DNA from: Kribbella flavida DSM 17836
Lineage (GTDB): Bacteria; Actinomycetota; Actinomycetes; Propionibacteriales; Kribbellaceae
DNA length: 64,000 nt
Assembly (NCBI RefSeq): GCF_000024345.1
Contig: NC_013729.1
Location: 2,604,001 to 2,668,000 of the forward strand
Reading direction: 5' to 3'
Part shown: one piece after another, positions 26,602 through 35,030 of the stretch
How positions within the stretch are numbered: the stretch's first letter is position 1
Layout: each line of letters begins with the position of its first letter
Position numbers and translations under genes: made by a program
Notes under the pieces: model-generated
Databases searched by the model: none
The model's input: the letters and a program-made list of their open reading frames with translations, nothing else
Told to the model about the DNA's origin: nothing

Positions 26602-27507
26602 CTATGGCGACGCGTACTCCCGCAAGCCTGGTGCTTTGCGCAGATGCCGGAGCGCCTCCAGCTCAAGCGACCGCACCCGGGCCGGCGGCAAGCTCAAGTA
26701 CTCGGCCGTCTCCTCCAAGCTGGACTGCGGCGTGTTGTGAAGGCCGTAGCGCAACCGCAGTACGTCCTGCTTCAGGTCGTCCAGGAACTCCAGCTGGCAG
26801 TGCAGATCGCGGCGCAAGGCAGCCCGCTGCAGCAGCGTCTCGTCGTCGATCACCTGATCGCTGTCGTGTCCGTCGAGTGGTTCCGGGCGGAGCTTCCACG
26901 CCAGCGCGCGCTCGACCCGCGCGACGGTGAGGGAGGTGGCTCGGGCGAGCTCCTCGATGGTTGGCTCCCGCTCCAACCGCTGGATGAGCTCCCGTTGCAC
27001 CACCGCGACCCGCCCGGCATCGACGTACGCCTGAGCCGGCATCCGCACCAGCCGGGACCGGTCCGAGATCGCCCGCCCGAGCGCCTGACGGATCCACCAG
27101 ATCGCGTACGTCGAGAACCGGTGCCCGAGCTTGTAGTCGAACCGCTCGACAGCGCGCATCAACCCGATGTTGCCCTCCTGGATCAGATCCAGCAGCGACA
27201 ACCCCTTGCCCGTGTACCGCTTCGCGAGCGAAACCACGAGCCGCAAGTTGCCCTCGATCATTCGCCGCCGCGCAGCCTCACCCAACTCGGCCAGCGCCGC
27301 GAGGTCGGCCCGCTCGACCTGCTCCTCCGGCGCGACCGCCTCCGACGGTGCCGCCCGCGCCAGTCGCTCGCCCGCCAGCACCCCGGCCTCGATCCACGAC
27401 GACAACTCGTACACCTCGTCCGGACTCAGCAGATCGTGCCGCCCGAGGTCGCGCAGGTAGGCGACCAGCCCGGTCACGTCGGCGGCATCGCAGTCCATCT
27501 CGGCCAT
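26602..27507 (-). CDS. RNA polymerase sigma factor, sigma-70 family (RpoD-like, group 2)
   Basis: A 301-residue sigma factor with region 1.2 ([21 protein letters not shown]), region 2 ([20 protein letters not shown], then the -10-recognition part [18 protein letters not shown]), region 3 and region 4. It lacks region 1.1 and the long acidic insert, so it is an alternative RpoD-like factor of the Streptomyces HrdA/HrdD kind rather than the essential one. Region 4 ([20 protein letters not shown]) is intact. ATG 27507 is preceded by GAGAGGGGAG. No anti-sigma gene is adjacent, so control is probably transcriptional. Promoter targets cannot be read from here. Confidence 0.92.
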   Translation of the reverse strand: MAEMDCDAADVTGLVAYLRDLGRHDLLSPDEVYELSSWIEAGVLAGERLARAAPSEAVAPEEQVERADLAALAELGEAARRRMIEGNLRLVVSLAKRYTGKGLSLLDLIQEGNIGLMRAVERFDYKLGHRFSTYAIWWIRQALGRAISDRSRLVRMPAQAYVDAGRVAVVQRELIQRLEREPTIEELARATSLTVARVERALAWKLRPEPLDGHDSDQVIDDETLLQRAALRRDLHCQLEFLDDLKQDVLRLRYGLHNTPQSSLEETAEYLSLPPARVRSLELEALRHLRKAPGLREYASP

Positions 27508-27721
27508 GCGTCTCCCCTCTCTCTCAAAGGGATGGTGCCGCGTTTCAGACCGTCAGAACGGGAGGATTCGCAATCAGTGGACAACTACACCAAGTGACTG
27601 AAAAGTAACTCTCCGTCTGTGGATAACCACGGCGGCCGGCCCGCCCCGCCGCGCTATCCTCCGTCGCCGACAACCACCGCCCGGACCAGATACGATCTCC
27701 CGAGCGCCGCCGCAGGCGCCG

Positions 27722-27798
27722 GGGGCGGTAGCTCAGCCGGTCAGAGCAGAGGACTCATAATCCTTGGGTCGTGGGTTCGAGCCCCACCCGCCCCACCA
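27722..27798 (+). tRNA. tRNA-Met (CAT)
   Basis: A cloverleaf with acceptor GGGGCGG/CCGCCCC, D-arm GCTC/GAGC, anticodon stem GAGGA/TCCTT enclosing CTCATAA, and T-arm GTGGG/CCCAC enclosing TTCGAGC. The 3' CCA is encoded (27796-27798). Anticodon CAT; the GGxxxCATxxCC context fits elongator Met. A lysidine-modified Ile2 tRNA cannot be fully excluded by eye. The -10 box TACGAT is at 27691-27696. Confidence 0.95.
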
Positions 27799-27856
27799 TC
27801 AGATGCCACGATCGCCCTCATCGAGTGGATCGCGAACGACTATGCGGAAGCCTGGT

Positions 27857-28243
27857 TCAGCAGTTCACGTCGACCGGGGTTTCGGCGATGACGTCGCCTG
27901 CGGCGTTCCAGACGATCAGGGTGTAGGTGCCGTTGGACATGCCGCCGAACTGGACGGGTACGGAGGAGTGGGCGGCAGGGGAGACGACGTACGACTCGGC
28001 GTAGTCGCCGCCTGAGAAGGCGACCATGTAGTCCATGGCTGTTTTGTTGGGGTTGCGCAGCTTGGCGACGATTCCGGGGCCGCCGTCCAGGCAGGACACG
28101 AGTACCTTGCTGAGGACGGCTGGTTCGACGGAGTGTGCGGATGCGGGTGGGCTGCCCGCTACCAGAAGGGCTGCAGCTGTCAGCGAGGCCAGGAGGCCGC
28201 CGATCACAGCGCGTTGTCTGGTGCGTGTTGGTGATGCGTACAT
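27857..28243 (-). CDS. Small secreted protein
   Basis: A 128-residue exported protein. The signal peptide has a basic n-region (YASPTRTRQR), a hydrophobic core (LLASLTAAALLVAG) and a probable cleavage after ASA near residue 37. The mature part of about 90 residues contains two cysteines, one early (VLVSCLDGG) and one at the very end (VDVNC), which could form a disulfide. It also has strands typical of a small beta-sandwich (GTYTLIVWNAAGDVIAETP). ATG 28243 follows CAGGAG. No family is recognised; it may bind the cell surface or matrix, which is inference. Confidence 0.75.
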   Translation of the reverse strand: MYASPTRTRQRAVIGGLLASLTAAALLVAGSPPASAHSVEPAVLSKVLVSCLDGGPGIVAKLRNPNKTAMDYMVAFSGGDYAESYVVSPAAHSSVPVQFGGMSNGTYTLIVWNAAGDVIAETPVDVNC

Positions 28244-28328
28244 GTCAGGCTCCTGACGGTTGTTGCCGGCAGCGCCGACTACCACTCTCGATGAGTGCGG
28301 TTCGGCGAAAGTTGCGACCGGCCGGGCG

Positions 28329-29366
28329 TCAGGGGAGACGGTGGGTGTGGGTGAAGAGGCTGCTGTACGCGTTGAGCGCCGGCTGACCGCCTAGGTGCGC
28401 GTAGAGAACGGTGGCGTCGCGCGGGATGTCGCCGGTGGTGACGAGGTCGATCAGGGCGGCCATCGACTTGCCCTCGTAGACGGGGTCGATGATGACGCCT
28501 TCGAGTTGGCCGGTGAGCCGGATCGCGTCGAGCGTCGACTGCACCGGTACGCCGTACAGGTCGCCGGCCCAGCCGGGCAGGACGGTGATCTCGTCGTCGC
28601 GCAGGGGACGGGGTACGCCGATGAGCTCGGCGGTGGCGCGCGCGATCCGGGCGACCTGGTCACGGGTCTCGTCGAGCTTGGCGCTGGCGTCGATGCCGAT
28701 CACCCGGCGCGGGCGGCCGCCGGCGTGCTCGAGCGCGGCGAAGCCGGCGATCATGCCGGCCTGCGTGGAGCCGGTGACCGCGCAGACCACGATGGTGTCG
28801 AAGAAGACGCCCAGCTCGCGTTCCTGCTGCTCCACCTCGTAGGCCCAGTTGGCGAAGCCGAGTCCGCCGAGCCGGTGGTCGGAGGCGCCGGCCGGGATCG
28901 CGTACGGCGTACCGCCGCGCTCTTTCACGTCCTCGATCGCCCGGGCCCACGAGTCCTTGAAGCCGATGCCGAAACCGGCTGGGTCGAGCCGGACCTCGGC
29001 GCCCATGATCCGGCTCAGCAGGATGTTGCCGACCCGGTCGTTGACGCAGTCCGGCCAGTCGACCCAGTTCTCCTGCACCAGCACGGCGTTCAGACCGAGG
29101 GATGCGGCGACCGCGGCGACCTGGCGGGTGTGGTTGGACTGGTACCCGCCGATCGAGACCAGCGTGTCGGCACCCTGGGCGAGCGCGTCCGGAACGATGT
29201 ACTCGAGCTTGCGGGTCTTGTTGCCGCCGTACGCGAGCCCGGAGTTGCAGTCCTCGCGCTTGGCCCAGATCGATGCCCCGCCGAGATGGGTGCTCAGGCG
29301 AGGGAGCGGGTGAACCGGGCTGGGGCCGAAGGTGAGTCGATGGCGGGGGAAGTCGGACAACGCCAT
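28329..29366 (-). CDS. acdS: 1-aminocyclopropane-1-carboxylate deaminase
   Basis: A 345-residue PLP enzyme that splits ACC, the ethylene precursor of plants, to 2-oxobutanoate and ammonia in the cytosol. The PLP lysine is K50 in YGGNKTRK. Residues that separate true ACC deaminase from D-cysteine desulfhydrase are the ACC type: Glu in VYEGKSM and Leu in YAHLGG (equivalent to E295 and L322 of the Pseudomonas enzyme). ATG 29366 follows GAGGAG. The gene is two bases after the stop of a GntR regulator gene, so the two are co-transcribed. It suggests a plant-associated life style, an inference. Confidence 0.93.
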   Translation of the reverse strand: MALSDFPRHRLTFGPSPVHPLPRLSTHLGGASIWAKREDCNSGLAYGGNKTRKLEYIVPDALAQGADTLVSIGGYQSNHTRQVAAVAASLGLNAVLVQENWVDWPDCVNDRVGNILLSRIMGAEVRLDPAGFGIGFKDSWARAIEDVKERGGTPYAIPAGASDHRLGGLGFANWAYEVEQQERELGVFFDTIVVCAVTGSTQAGMIAGFAALEHAGGRPRRVIGIDASAKLDETRDQVARIARATAELIGVPRPLRDDEITVLPGWAGDLYGVPVQSTLDAIRLTGQLEGVIIDPVYEGKSMAALIDLVTTGDIPRDATVLYAHLGGQPALNAYSSLFTHTHRLP

Positions 29367-29368
29367 GG

Positions 29369-30022
29369 TCACTCCTCTTCCAGCGTCGGCAGGGTGCGCC
29401 AGGTGTCGAACGCGACGGCCGCCGCCCGGTCCACGTCGCCGGCGGCGCACAGCCGGATCAGGTCGTCGTGCCGGGCGAGCGACGCGCGGCCGCCGAGTGA
29501 GGAGAAGCGCAGCCGCTCGGCCCGGCGTACGACGGGGGTGAACTGGTCCAGCACCGCGGCCAGTGCTCGGTTCGCGGCCACGGTCACCGGGATGCCGTGC
29601 AGTTCGTCGTCGGCGCGCAACGCCGCCTCGATGTCGTTCTGCTCGATCGCCACCCGGAACCGGTCGTTGGCTGCGCGCATCGCCTCGAGGTCGTCCTGGG
29701 TGAGGCTCTCGACCGCGTCGCGGACGGCGAGCTCGTGCATCGCCGCGACGACGTCCCGGGCCTCGCGGATCTCGCGCAGGTCCAGCGAACTCACCGTCGT
29801 GGACCGGCCCGGCTGAGCGACGACCAGCCCGGCCTCCGACAGGCGCAGCAGCGCCTCCCGGATCGGCGTACGGCTGACGCCGAGCCAGGTGGCGAGGTCG
29901 GCGTCGCGCAGCTGCTCGCCGGGCGCGAAGGTGCCGTCGACGATCGCGTCGCGGAGGCGGTGATACACGTCGTCGCGGAGCAGACGCCGATCGATCGACG
30001 GCGCGTTCTGAGGGATGGGCAT
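29369..30022 (-). CDS. GntR-family regulator of acdS and neighbouring hydrolases
   Basis: A 217-residue GntR/FCD regulator. The winged HTH (about residues 12-76) carries [20 protein letters not shown]. The FCD domain keeps the histidine-rich ligand/metal positions ([22 protein letters not shown]). It precedes acdS in one operon. GCAATATATTGC (30023-30034) touches its ATG and a near copy lies 51 bases away in the divergent promoter, so it probably represses both directions until a ligand, perhaps ACC or a relative, binds. -10 CAATAT (30033-30028) is five bases before the ATG, so the mRNA is likely leaderless. Confidence 0.88.
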   Translation of the reverse strand: MPIPQNAPSIDRRLLRDDVYHRLRDAIVDGTFAPGEQLRDADLATWLGVSRTPIREALLRLSEAGLVVAQPGRSTTVSSLDLREIREARDVVAAMHELAVRDAVESLTQDDLEAMRAANDRFRVAIEQNDIEAALRADDELHGIPVTVAANRALAAVLDQFTPVVRRAERLRFSSLGGRASLARHDDLIRLCAAGDVDRAAAVAFDTWRTLPTLEEE

Positions 30023-30034
30023 GCAATATATTGC
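30023..30034. promoter_or_regulatory. GntR operator 1
   Basis: GCAATATATTGC is a perfect 12-bp palindrome touching the GntR start codon and covering its -10 region. A binding site for the encoded GntR protein is inferred from the matching site at 30085. Confidence 0.65.
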
Positions 30035-30071
30035 TCACACCTTCGGGGAATGTTCAAGTCGGCAGTCGGCG

Positions 30072-30101
30072 TTGACAAGTGTCAGCGATATATTGCATAT
30101 T
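30072..30101 (+). promoter_or_regulatory. Promoter of the tandem hydrolase genes with GntR operator 2
   Basis: A consensus -35 TTGACA (30072-30077) and -10 CATATT (30096-30101) are separated by 18 bases. GCGATATATTGC (30085-30096), differing from operator 1 by one base, fills the spacer. Binding there would block RNA polymerase. Confidence 0.65.
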
Positions 30102-30144
30102 CCATTCAGCGGCAGTCAGCCGCTCCAACTGAAGGGAAAGCCCG

Positions 30145-30882
30145 ATGACCACCACCTCCCACGACTCCGCCAAGCCCACCGTCGTCCTGGTGCACGGCGC
30201 CTTCGCCGAGTCCGCGAGCTGGAACGGCGTGATCGCCGAGCTGACCGGCCGCGGCTACCCGGTCGTTGCCGTCGCCAACCCGCTGCGCGGTCTGTCCGAG
30301 GACGCCGCCCACCTGCGCAGCGTGCTCGACCACCTGACCGGTCCGGTCGTCGTCGCCGGCCACTCGTACGGCGGGTCCGTGCTGAGCGAGGCCGTTGACG
30401 GGAATCACGACGTCAAGGCGCTGGTCTACATCGCCAGCTTCCAGCTCGACGTCGGTGAGAGCACCAGCGAACTGGCCGCCAAGTACCCCGGCGGCGAGCT
30501 CGGGCCGGCGCTCGACCCGGTGCCCTTCCCGGCCGCCGACGGCTCCACCGGATCCGACCTGTACATCAAGCAGGAGGAGTTCCGCCGCGTCTTCGCCGCG
30601 GACGTGGACGAGCAGACGACCGGCCTGATGGCGGCCACGCAGCGGCCGATCACCGCCAAGGCGCTGGAGGACACGGCGACCAAGGCCGCCTGGAAGTCGA
30701 TTCCGTCCTGGGCCCTGATCTCCACCCAGGACCTCGCCATCCCCGCCGAGTCGATGCGGTTCATGGCCAAGCGCGCCGAGTCCACCACCGTCGAGCTCGA
30801 CGCCTCGCACGCTGTCGCCGTGTCCCACCCGGCCGCCGTCGCCGAGCTGATCGACGCCGCCGCCCGCGCCACCACCCACTGA
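30145..30882 (+). CDS. Alpha/beta hydrolase, cytoplasmic paralogue
   Basis: A 245-residue alpha/beta hydrolase of the salicylate-esterase/hydroxynitrile-lyase-like group. It shows the oxyanion motif VVLVHGAF, nucleophile Ser74 in AGHSYGG, and the final histidine in ELDASHAVAVSHP. No signal peptide is present, unlike its neighbour. ATG 30145 follows GAAGGGAAAG. The next gene encodes a secreted paralogue, and 173 bases are identical between them (30415-30587 and 31249-31421). The promoter carries the GntR operator, so expression is probably tied to the same signal as acdS. Confidence 0.88.
   Translation: MTTTSHDSAKPTVVLVHGAFAESASWNGVIAELTGRGYPVVAVANPLRGLSEDAAHLRSVLDHLTGPVVVAGHSYGGSVLSEAVDGNHDVKALVYIASFQLDVGESTSELAAKYPGGELGPALDPVPFPAADGSTGSDLYIKQEEFRRVFAADVDEQTTGLMAATQRPITAKALEDTATKAAWKSIPSWALISTQDLAIPAESMRFMAKRAESTTVELDASHAVAVSHPAAVAELIDAAARATTH
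30415..30587 (+). repeat. 173-bp block identical to 31249-31421
   Basis: This stretch inside the first hydrolase gene is identical base for base with 31249-31421 in the second, while flanking parts of the two genes differ at many positions. It suggests recent gene conversion. Confidence 0.9.
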
Positions 30883-30909
30883 TCGCGCTGACCCCGGAAG
30901 GACATCCCC

Positions 30910-31713
30910 ATGAAACTCAAGCGCACCGCCATCGCCGCCGGTGTGGTGATCGCCGGTCTGTTGTCGACCGGCGTCGCCGCGACGGCGTCGAACGCCCCCT
31001 CCGCGAAGCCCACGGTCGTCCTGATCCACGGTGCGTTCGCGGACTCGTCCAGCTGGAACGGCGTGATCGCCGAACTCAAGCGCAAGGGTTACCCGGTCAT
31101 CGCCCCGGCGAACCCGCTCCGCGGCCTGCACAGCGACGCGCAGTACCTGCGCAGCGTGCTCGACAGCGTCCAGGGCCCCATCGTGCTCGCAGGCCACTCG
31201 TACGGCGGGTCGGTGATGAGCCAGGCCGCCGACGGGGACAGTGACGTGAAGGCGCTGGTCTACATCGCCAGCTTCCAGCTCGACGTCGGTGAGAGCACCA
31301 GCGAACTGGCCGCCAAGTACCCCGGCGGCGAGCTCGGGCCGGCGCTCGACCCGGTGCCCTTCCCGGCCGCCGACGGCTCCACCGGATCCGACCTGTACAT
31401 CAAGCAGGAGGAGTTCCGCCGGGTCTTCGCGGCGGATGTTCCGCGGCGGACGACCGAGCTGATGGCCGCCACCCAGCGCCCGATCGCCCAGTCCGCGCTG
31501 GAGGACGAAGCGACGAGGGCAGCGTGGAAAACCATCCCGTCCTGGGCTTTGATCTCGACCGAGGACCTCGCCATTCCCGCCGCGTCGATGCGCTTCATGG
31601 CCGAGCGGGCCAAGTCGCGCACGGTCGAGCTCGACGCTTCGCACGCGGTCGCCGTCTCCGAGCCGGACGACGTCGCTACGCTCATCCACAGGGCGGCTCG
31701 CGCCACCCGTTGA
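30910..31713 (+). CDS. Alpha/beta hydrolase, secreted paralogue
   Basis: A 267-residue paralogue of the preceding gene, extended at the N-terminus by a signal peptide: MKLKRTAIAAGVVIAGLL, with cleavage probably near residue 27 after a TASNA region. The catalytic Ser97 is in AGHSYGG, and the histidine is in ELDASHAVAVSEP. It should act outside the membrane on the same kind of ester substrate. It lies 27 bases after the first copy with its own GGAAGGA and almost certainly in one operon. The pair places similar enzymes on both sides of the membrane. Confidence 0.88.
   Translation: MKLKRTAIAAGVVIAGLLSTGVAATASNAPSAKPTVVLIHGAFADSSSWNGVIAELKRKGYPVIAPANPLRGLHSDAQYLRSVLDSVQGPIVLAGHSYGGSVMSQAADGDSDVKALVYIASFQLDVGESTSELAAKYPGGELGPALDPVPFPAADGSTGSDLYIKQEEFRRVFAADVPRRTTELMAATQRPIAQSALEDEATRAAWKTIPSWALISTEDLAIPAASMRFMAERAKSRTVELDASHAVAVSEPDDVATLIHRAARATR
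31249..31421 (+). repeat. 173-bp block identical to 30415-30587
   Basis: Second copy of the identical block. It encodes the segment from KALVYIASFQLD to QEEFRR. Confidence 0.9.
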
Positions 31714-31785
31714 TCCACCCGCCGCGCGGTCCCGGAGCACCCACGCCGGCTCTGGGACCGGAAACCAGCGCTCCGAGGAGAAGCC

Positions 31786-32199
31786 GTGTTTGCTGTGTCT
31801 GTGACGGTCCGTGGCTACGAGACCGACACCCAGGGCCATCTCAACCAGGCCGTGTACCTGAACTACGCCGAGCATGCCCGGTGGTCGATGCTCGAGGCGG
31901 CGGGCATCCGGCAGGCGGACCTGATCCGCCGAGGCGTGGGGCCGGTGGTCCTGGAGACCACCATCCGCTACCAGCGGGAGCTGCTCGCGGGCGACGAGGT
32001 CGAGGTGACCTGTGTGTTCGACTGGGCCGAGGGCAAGACCTTTCGGGTACGGCAGACGATCCGCAAGACCGACGGCACGGTCGCGGCGGAGCTGGAGTCG
32101 GTCGCAGGTCTGCTGGATCTGCAGGCGCGGAAGCTGGTCGCCGCCCCGCAGCAGCACCTCAAAGAACTGGCGGACGACCCGAGCCTCTTCGGTTTCTGA
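31786..32199 (+). CDS. Acyl-CoA thioesterase, 4HBT hot-dog fold
   Basis: A 137-residue hot-dog protein of the 4-hydroxybenzoyl-CoA thioesterase/YbgC type. The family signature is present near the N-terminus: YETDTQGHLNQAVYLNYAE, with Asp as probable catalytic residue in DTQGHLN. Family members hydrolyse acyl- or aryl-CoA thioesters as tetramers in the cytosol. GTG 31786 follows GAGGAG. It lies 72 bases after the hydrolase pair and may be the last gene of the same transcript. Confidence 0.88.
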   Translation: MFAVSVTVRGYETDTQGHLNQAVYLNYAEHARWSMLEAAGIRQADLIRRGVGPVVLETTIRYQRELLAGDEVEVTCVFDWAEGKTFRVRQTIRKTDGTVAAELESVAGLLDLQARKLVAAPQQHLKELADDPSLFGF

Positions 32200-32242
32200 G
32201 CCCAGTACGCCGATTGTCGGTGGCGGATGGGACCGTTCGGCC

Positions 32243-32938
32243 ATGACGTCGACGGTGGTTCCCAGGCTGCACAACTGGATGATCGAGGACCGTGAGTACG
32301 CGCGGCAGGAATCCCGGCGAGGGAGACGGCACGCCTACCAGCGCTTGGTGCCGAGCCGGACGGCGCTGGTGGTCGTCGACATGGTGTCCTTCTTCGTCGA
32401 GCACGGTGAGCACGAGCGCGGGATCCTGCCCAACATCAGCGTGCTCGCGGACACGCTGCGCGGGCTCGGCGGGACGGTCGCGTGGGTGCTGCCCGGGTGG
32501 ACCAAGCCATCGCCGGTGACTGAGGAGTTCCTCGGCGCGGACATCGCGAAGATGTTCAGCGAGTCCGGCGGCACGGGTCCACTGCGCGATCGGGTCTGGC
32601 GCGACTTCGAGGTCCACGACGAGGACCTGCTGGTGGAGAAGACCGCCGCCAGCGCGTTCTTCCCCGGACGCTGCGACTTGCCCGGCCTGCTGGAGGACCG
32701 GGGGATCGACACCGTCCTGATCACCGGCACCGTGGCGAACGTCTGCTGCGAGTCGTCCGCTCGCGACGCAAGCACCCTCGGCTATCGCGTCCTCATGGTC
32801 GCCGACGCCACAGCCGCCCGCCGCGACCAAGACCTCAACGCCACGCTGCACACCGTCTATCGCACCTTCGGCGACGTCCGCCCCACCGCCGAAGTCCTCA
32901 GCCTGCTGCAGGCGTCTTCGGCAACGAGCCTTCAGTGA
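32243..32938 (+). CDS. Isochorismatase-family cysteine hydrolase
   Basis: A 231-residue member of the isochorismatase/nicotinamidase fold. The triad is visible: Asp in ALVVVDMVSFFVE, Lys in DLLVEKTAASAFFPG, and Cys in TGTVANVCCESSARDA. Substrates range from nicotinamide to ureidoacrylate and N-carbamoyl compounds; none can be chosen here. ATG 32243 lies six bases after GACCGT, a weak -10-like box, so leaderless transcription is possible; an upstream extension of the frame has no domain content. It ends one base before the convergent GlxA-type gene. Confidence 0.87.
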   Translation: MTSTVVPRLHNWMIEDREYARQESRRGRRHAYQRLVPSRTALVVVDMVSFFVEHGEHERGILPNISVLADTLRGLGGTVAWVLPGWTKPSPVTEEFLGADIAKMFSESGGTGPLRDRVWRDFEVHDEDLLVEKTAASAFFPGRCDLPGLLEDRGIDTVLITGTVANVCCESSARDASTLGYRVLMVADATAARRDQDLNATLHTVYRTFGDVRPTAEVLSLLQASSATSLQ

Positions 32939-32939
32939 T

Positions 32940-33905
32940 TCAGTCGGCTGCTGTGTCGACGGTTGCTACGGCCGGACGGAAGCTTCGGCGATAGGTGTCG
33001 GGTGGGACGCCGACGACCTTCTTGAACCGGCGGCGGAGGGTGGTGGGGGTGCCCATGCCGGTGGAGCGGGCGATGGAGTCGATGTTCTCGGTGGAGGACT
33101 CCAGCAACTGCTGGGCGCGGCGTACTCGTTGGGTCAGGAGCCACTGCAGGGGTGTTTGGCCGGTGAGGGCGCGGAACTGGCGGGTCAGGTGGCGGGGGCT
33201 GAGGTTGGCCTGGCGGGCCAGGTCGGTGACGGTGAGCGGTTGGTCCAGGCGTTCCTGGGTCCAGGCGAGCAGCCCGGCCAGCAGGTGGTCGCTGCCGGCT
33301 TGCAGTGGGGTGGTGACGAACTGAGCCTGGCCGCCAGGACGGTGCGGCTGCATGACCAGGCGGCGGGCGACGGTGTTGGCGATAGTCGCGCCGTGGTCAA
33401 GGTGGATGAGGTGCAGACACAGGTCTACGGCTGCGGCCTTGCCTGCGGCGGTGAGAACAGAGCCGTTGTCGGTGTAGAGGACGTCGGGGTCGACGAGAGC
33501 TCGGGGGTGGCGGGCGCTCAGCTCGGCGGTGTGGGCCCAGTGGGTGGTTGCGCGCCGGCCGTCGAGTAGTCCAGCGGCGCCTAGTGCGAAGGCGCCAGTG
33601 CACAGCGACGCGACTCGGGCACCTGCCTCGTGCGCAGCTCGTACGGCGTCGACCAGCTCCGGCGGGGGAGGGTCGTCCACGTCGACGCATGCGGGCACGA
33701 TGACGGTGTCCGCGCTGACCAACCGGTCGAGGCCGTGGTCCGGCTCGACCGTGAACGGGCCGACCTGGATCGCCTCGGGGCCGCAGAGCAGTACGTCGTA
33801 CCAGCCGTTGGTGGTGCCCAGCGGCGGGTTGCTGAAGATCTCGTAGGCCACCGCCAGCTCGAAGTGCAGCAGCCGACCGGCAGTCGCGAGCGCGACGGTG
33901 TGCAT
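32940..33905 (-). CDS. GlxA-family AraC-type transcriptional regulator
   Basis: A 321-residue regulator with an N-terminal DJ-1/PfpI-like domain (about residues 1-180, elbow ASLCTGAFALGAAGLLDG) and a C-terminal AraC HTH pair (NLSPRHLTRQFRALTG, then TGMGTPTTLRRRFKKVVG). Members sense unknown ligands through the amidotransferase-like domain. ATG 33905 is placed seven bases after TACACT read on the minus strand (33918-33913), a leaderless arrangement; a longer form from GTG 33944 would add 13 residues. It may regulate the isochorismatase gene, with which it is convergent, or the divergent reductase gene. Confidence 0.88.
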   Translation of the reverse strand: MHTVALATAGRLLHFELAVAYEIFSNPPLGTTNGWYDVLLCGPEAIQVGPFTVEPDHGLDRLVSADTVIVPACVDVDDPPPPELVDAVRAAHEAGARVASLCTGAFALGAAGLLDGRRATTHWAHTAELSARHPRALVDPDVLYTDNGSVLTAAGKAAAVDLCLHLIHLDHGATIANTVARRLVMQPHRPGGQAQFVTTPLQAGSDHLLAGLLAWTQERLDQPLTVTDLARQANLSPRHLTRQFRALTGQTPLQWLLTQRVRRAQQLLESSTENIDSIARSTGMGTPTTLRRRFKKVVGVPPDTYRRSFRPAVATVDTAAD

Positions 33906-34004
33906 GTCCGAAAGTGTACGCATGACGTCGTTCCGGACGCTCACGCCCGCGCTTCGGGTCCGGCGAGAGTTGCACCGTCAGGACGTCGAGAGTTGGGAAG
34001 AGTC

Positions 34005-35030
34005 ATGAGTACGGCGGACGCAGTCGTGGTCTACGGGGCGACGGGGCACACCGGGCGGTTCGTGGTCGCGGAACTGGTCGAGCGGGGTTTCGTTCCGATC
34101 CTGTCCGGGCGGAACGCGGCGCGGCTGGAAGAACTTGCCCAGGGCAACCACGAGGTACGGCCGGCTGCCGTGGACGACCCGAGCTCGCTGGATCGCGCCT
34201 TGCGTGGTGCCGCGGCGGTGATCAACTGCGCCGGGCCGTTCGCGGTGACGGCCGGGCCCGTCGTCGAGGCGGCCTTGCGAGCCGGTATCCCGTACGTCGA
34301 CGTGGCTGCGGAGATCGAGGCGAACCTCTCGACCTTCGGCGACTACGCGGACGCAGCTCGCGAGGCCGGTACGTCGGTGGTGCCGGCGATGGCCTTCTTC
34401 GGTGGGCTGGGCGATCTGCTGGTCACGGCCGCGATGGGGGACTGGACCGCCGCGGCCGAGGCGCACGTCGCGTACGGGTTGAGCAGTTGGCGACCAACGC
34501 CCGGCACCCGGCTGGCGGGCCAGGTGTCCCACGAGCGTCGAGCGGGTCGACGGGTGCGGTTCACGGGCGGCGGGCTGGTGTACCACGAGGACAAGGCGTC
34601 CGAGCAGGACTGGTCCTTTCCCGAGCCGCTGGGCCGCCGGGTGGTGATCGCGGAGTTCACCATGGCCGATGTGGTCACCGTTCCCAGTCACCTGCCGATC
34701 CCCGAAGTCCGCACGTACATGACCGTCGAGGCTGCGCGGGACCTGGCCGACACGGACACTCCGGCGCCGGAGGCGGTCGACGAGTCGGGGCGTTCGGACC
34801 AGACCTTCGTCGTCGACGTCGTCGTGCGGAGGGACGGCGACGAGCGACGAGCCGTTGCCCGCGGTCAGGACATCTACGCGGTCACGGCACCCCTGGCCGT
34901 CGAGGCCGTACGCCGAATCCTCGCGGGCCGGACACGGAGGACCGGGCTGGGCTCGGCCGGTGCCGTGTTCGACGCGGTGGACTTCCTGCGGGCGTTGGCT
35001 CCGCACGTGTCGGTCGAGTCAGGCCTTTGA
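34005..35030 (+). CDS. Saccharopine dehydrogenase-like NAD(P)-binding protein
   Basis: A 341-residue protein with a Rossmann fold at the N-terminus (VVVYGATGHTGRFVVAELV), then INCAGPFAVTAGPVVEAAL and YVDVAAEIEA, the standard saccharopine-dehydrogenase/trans-acting enoyl-reductase-like signature. Substrate unknown; related proteins act in lipid or lysine metabolism. ATG 34005 follows GGGAAGAG. The gene is divergent from the GlxA-type regulator and its last 12 bases overlap the convergent HxlR gene. Confidence 0.85.
   Translation: MSTADAVVVYGATGHTGRFVVAELVERGFVPILSGRNAARLEELAQGNHEVRPAAVDDPSSLDRALRGAAAVINCAGPFAVTAGPVVEAALRAGIPYVDVAAEIEANLSTFGDYADAAREAGTSVVPAMAFFGGLGDLLVTAAMGDWTAAAEAHVAYGLSSWRPTPGTRLAGQVSHERRAGRRVRFTGGGLVYHEDKASEQDWSFPEPLGRRVVIAEFTMADVVTVPSHLPIPEVRTYMTVEAARDLADTDTPAPEAVDESGRSDQTFVVDVVVRRDGDERRAVARGQDIYAVTAPLAVEAVRRILAGRTRRTGLGSAGAVFDAVDFLRALAPHVSVESGL

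Noticed and set aside
26041-27597. Long plus-strand open frame of 518 codons opposite the sigma factor gene
   Set aside because: It is antisense to a well-supported sigma-70 gene, has no ribosome-binding site and a composition typical of GC-rich shadow frames.
27722-27798. tRNA attachment site of an integrated element
   Set aside because: No integrase gene and no repeated tRNA 3' end was seen within the window.
28329-30038. Apparent fusion of a GntR-like region with ACC deaminase
   Set aside because: The upstream half is the GntR gene read in the wrong frame; acdS starts at ATG 29366 after its own ribosome-binding site.
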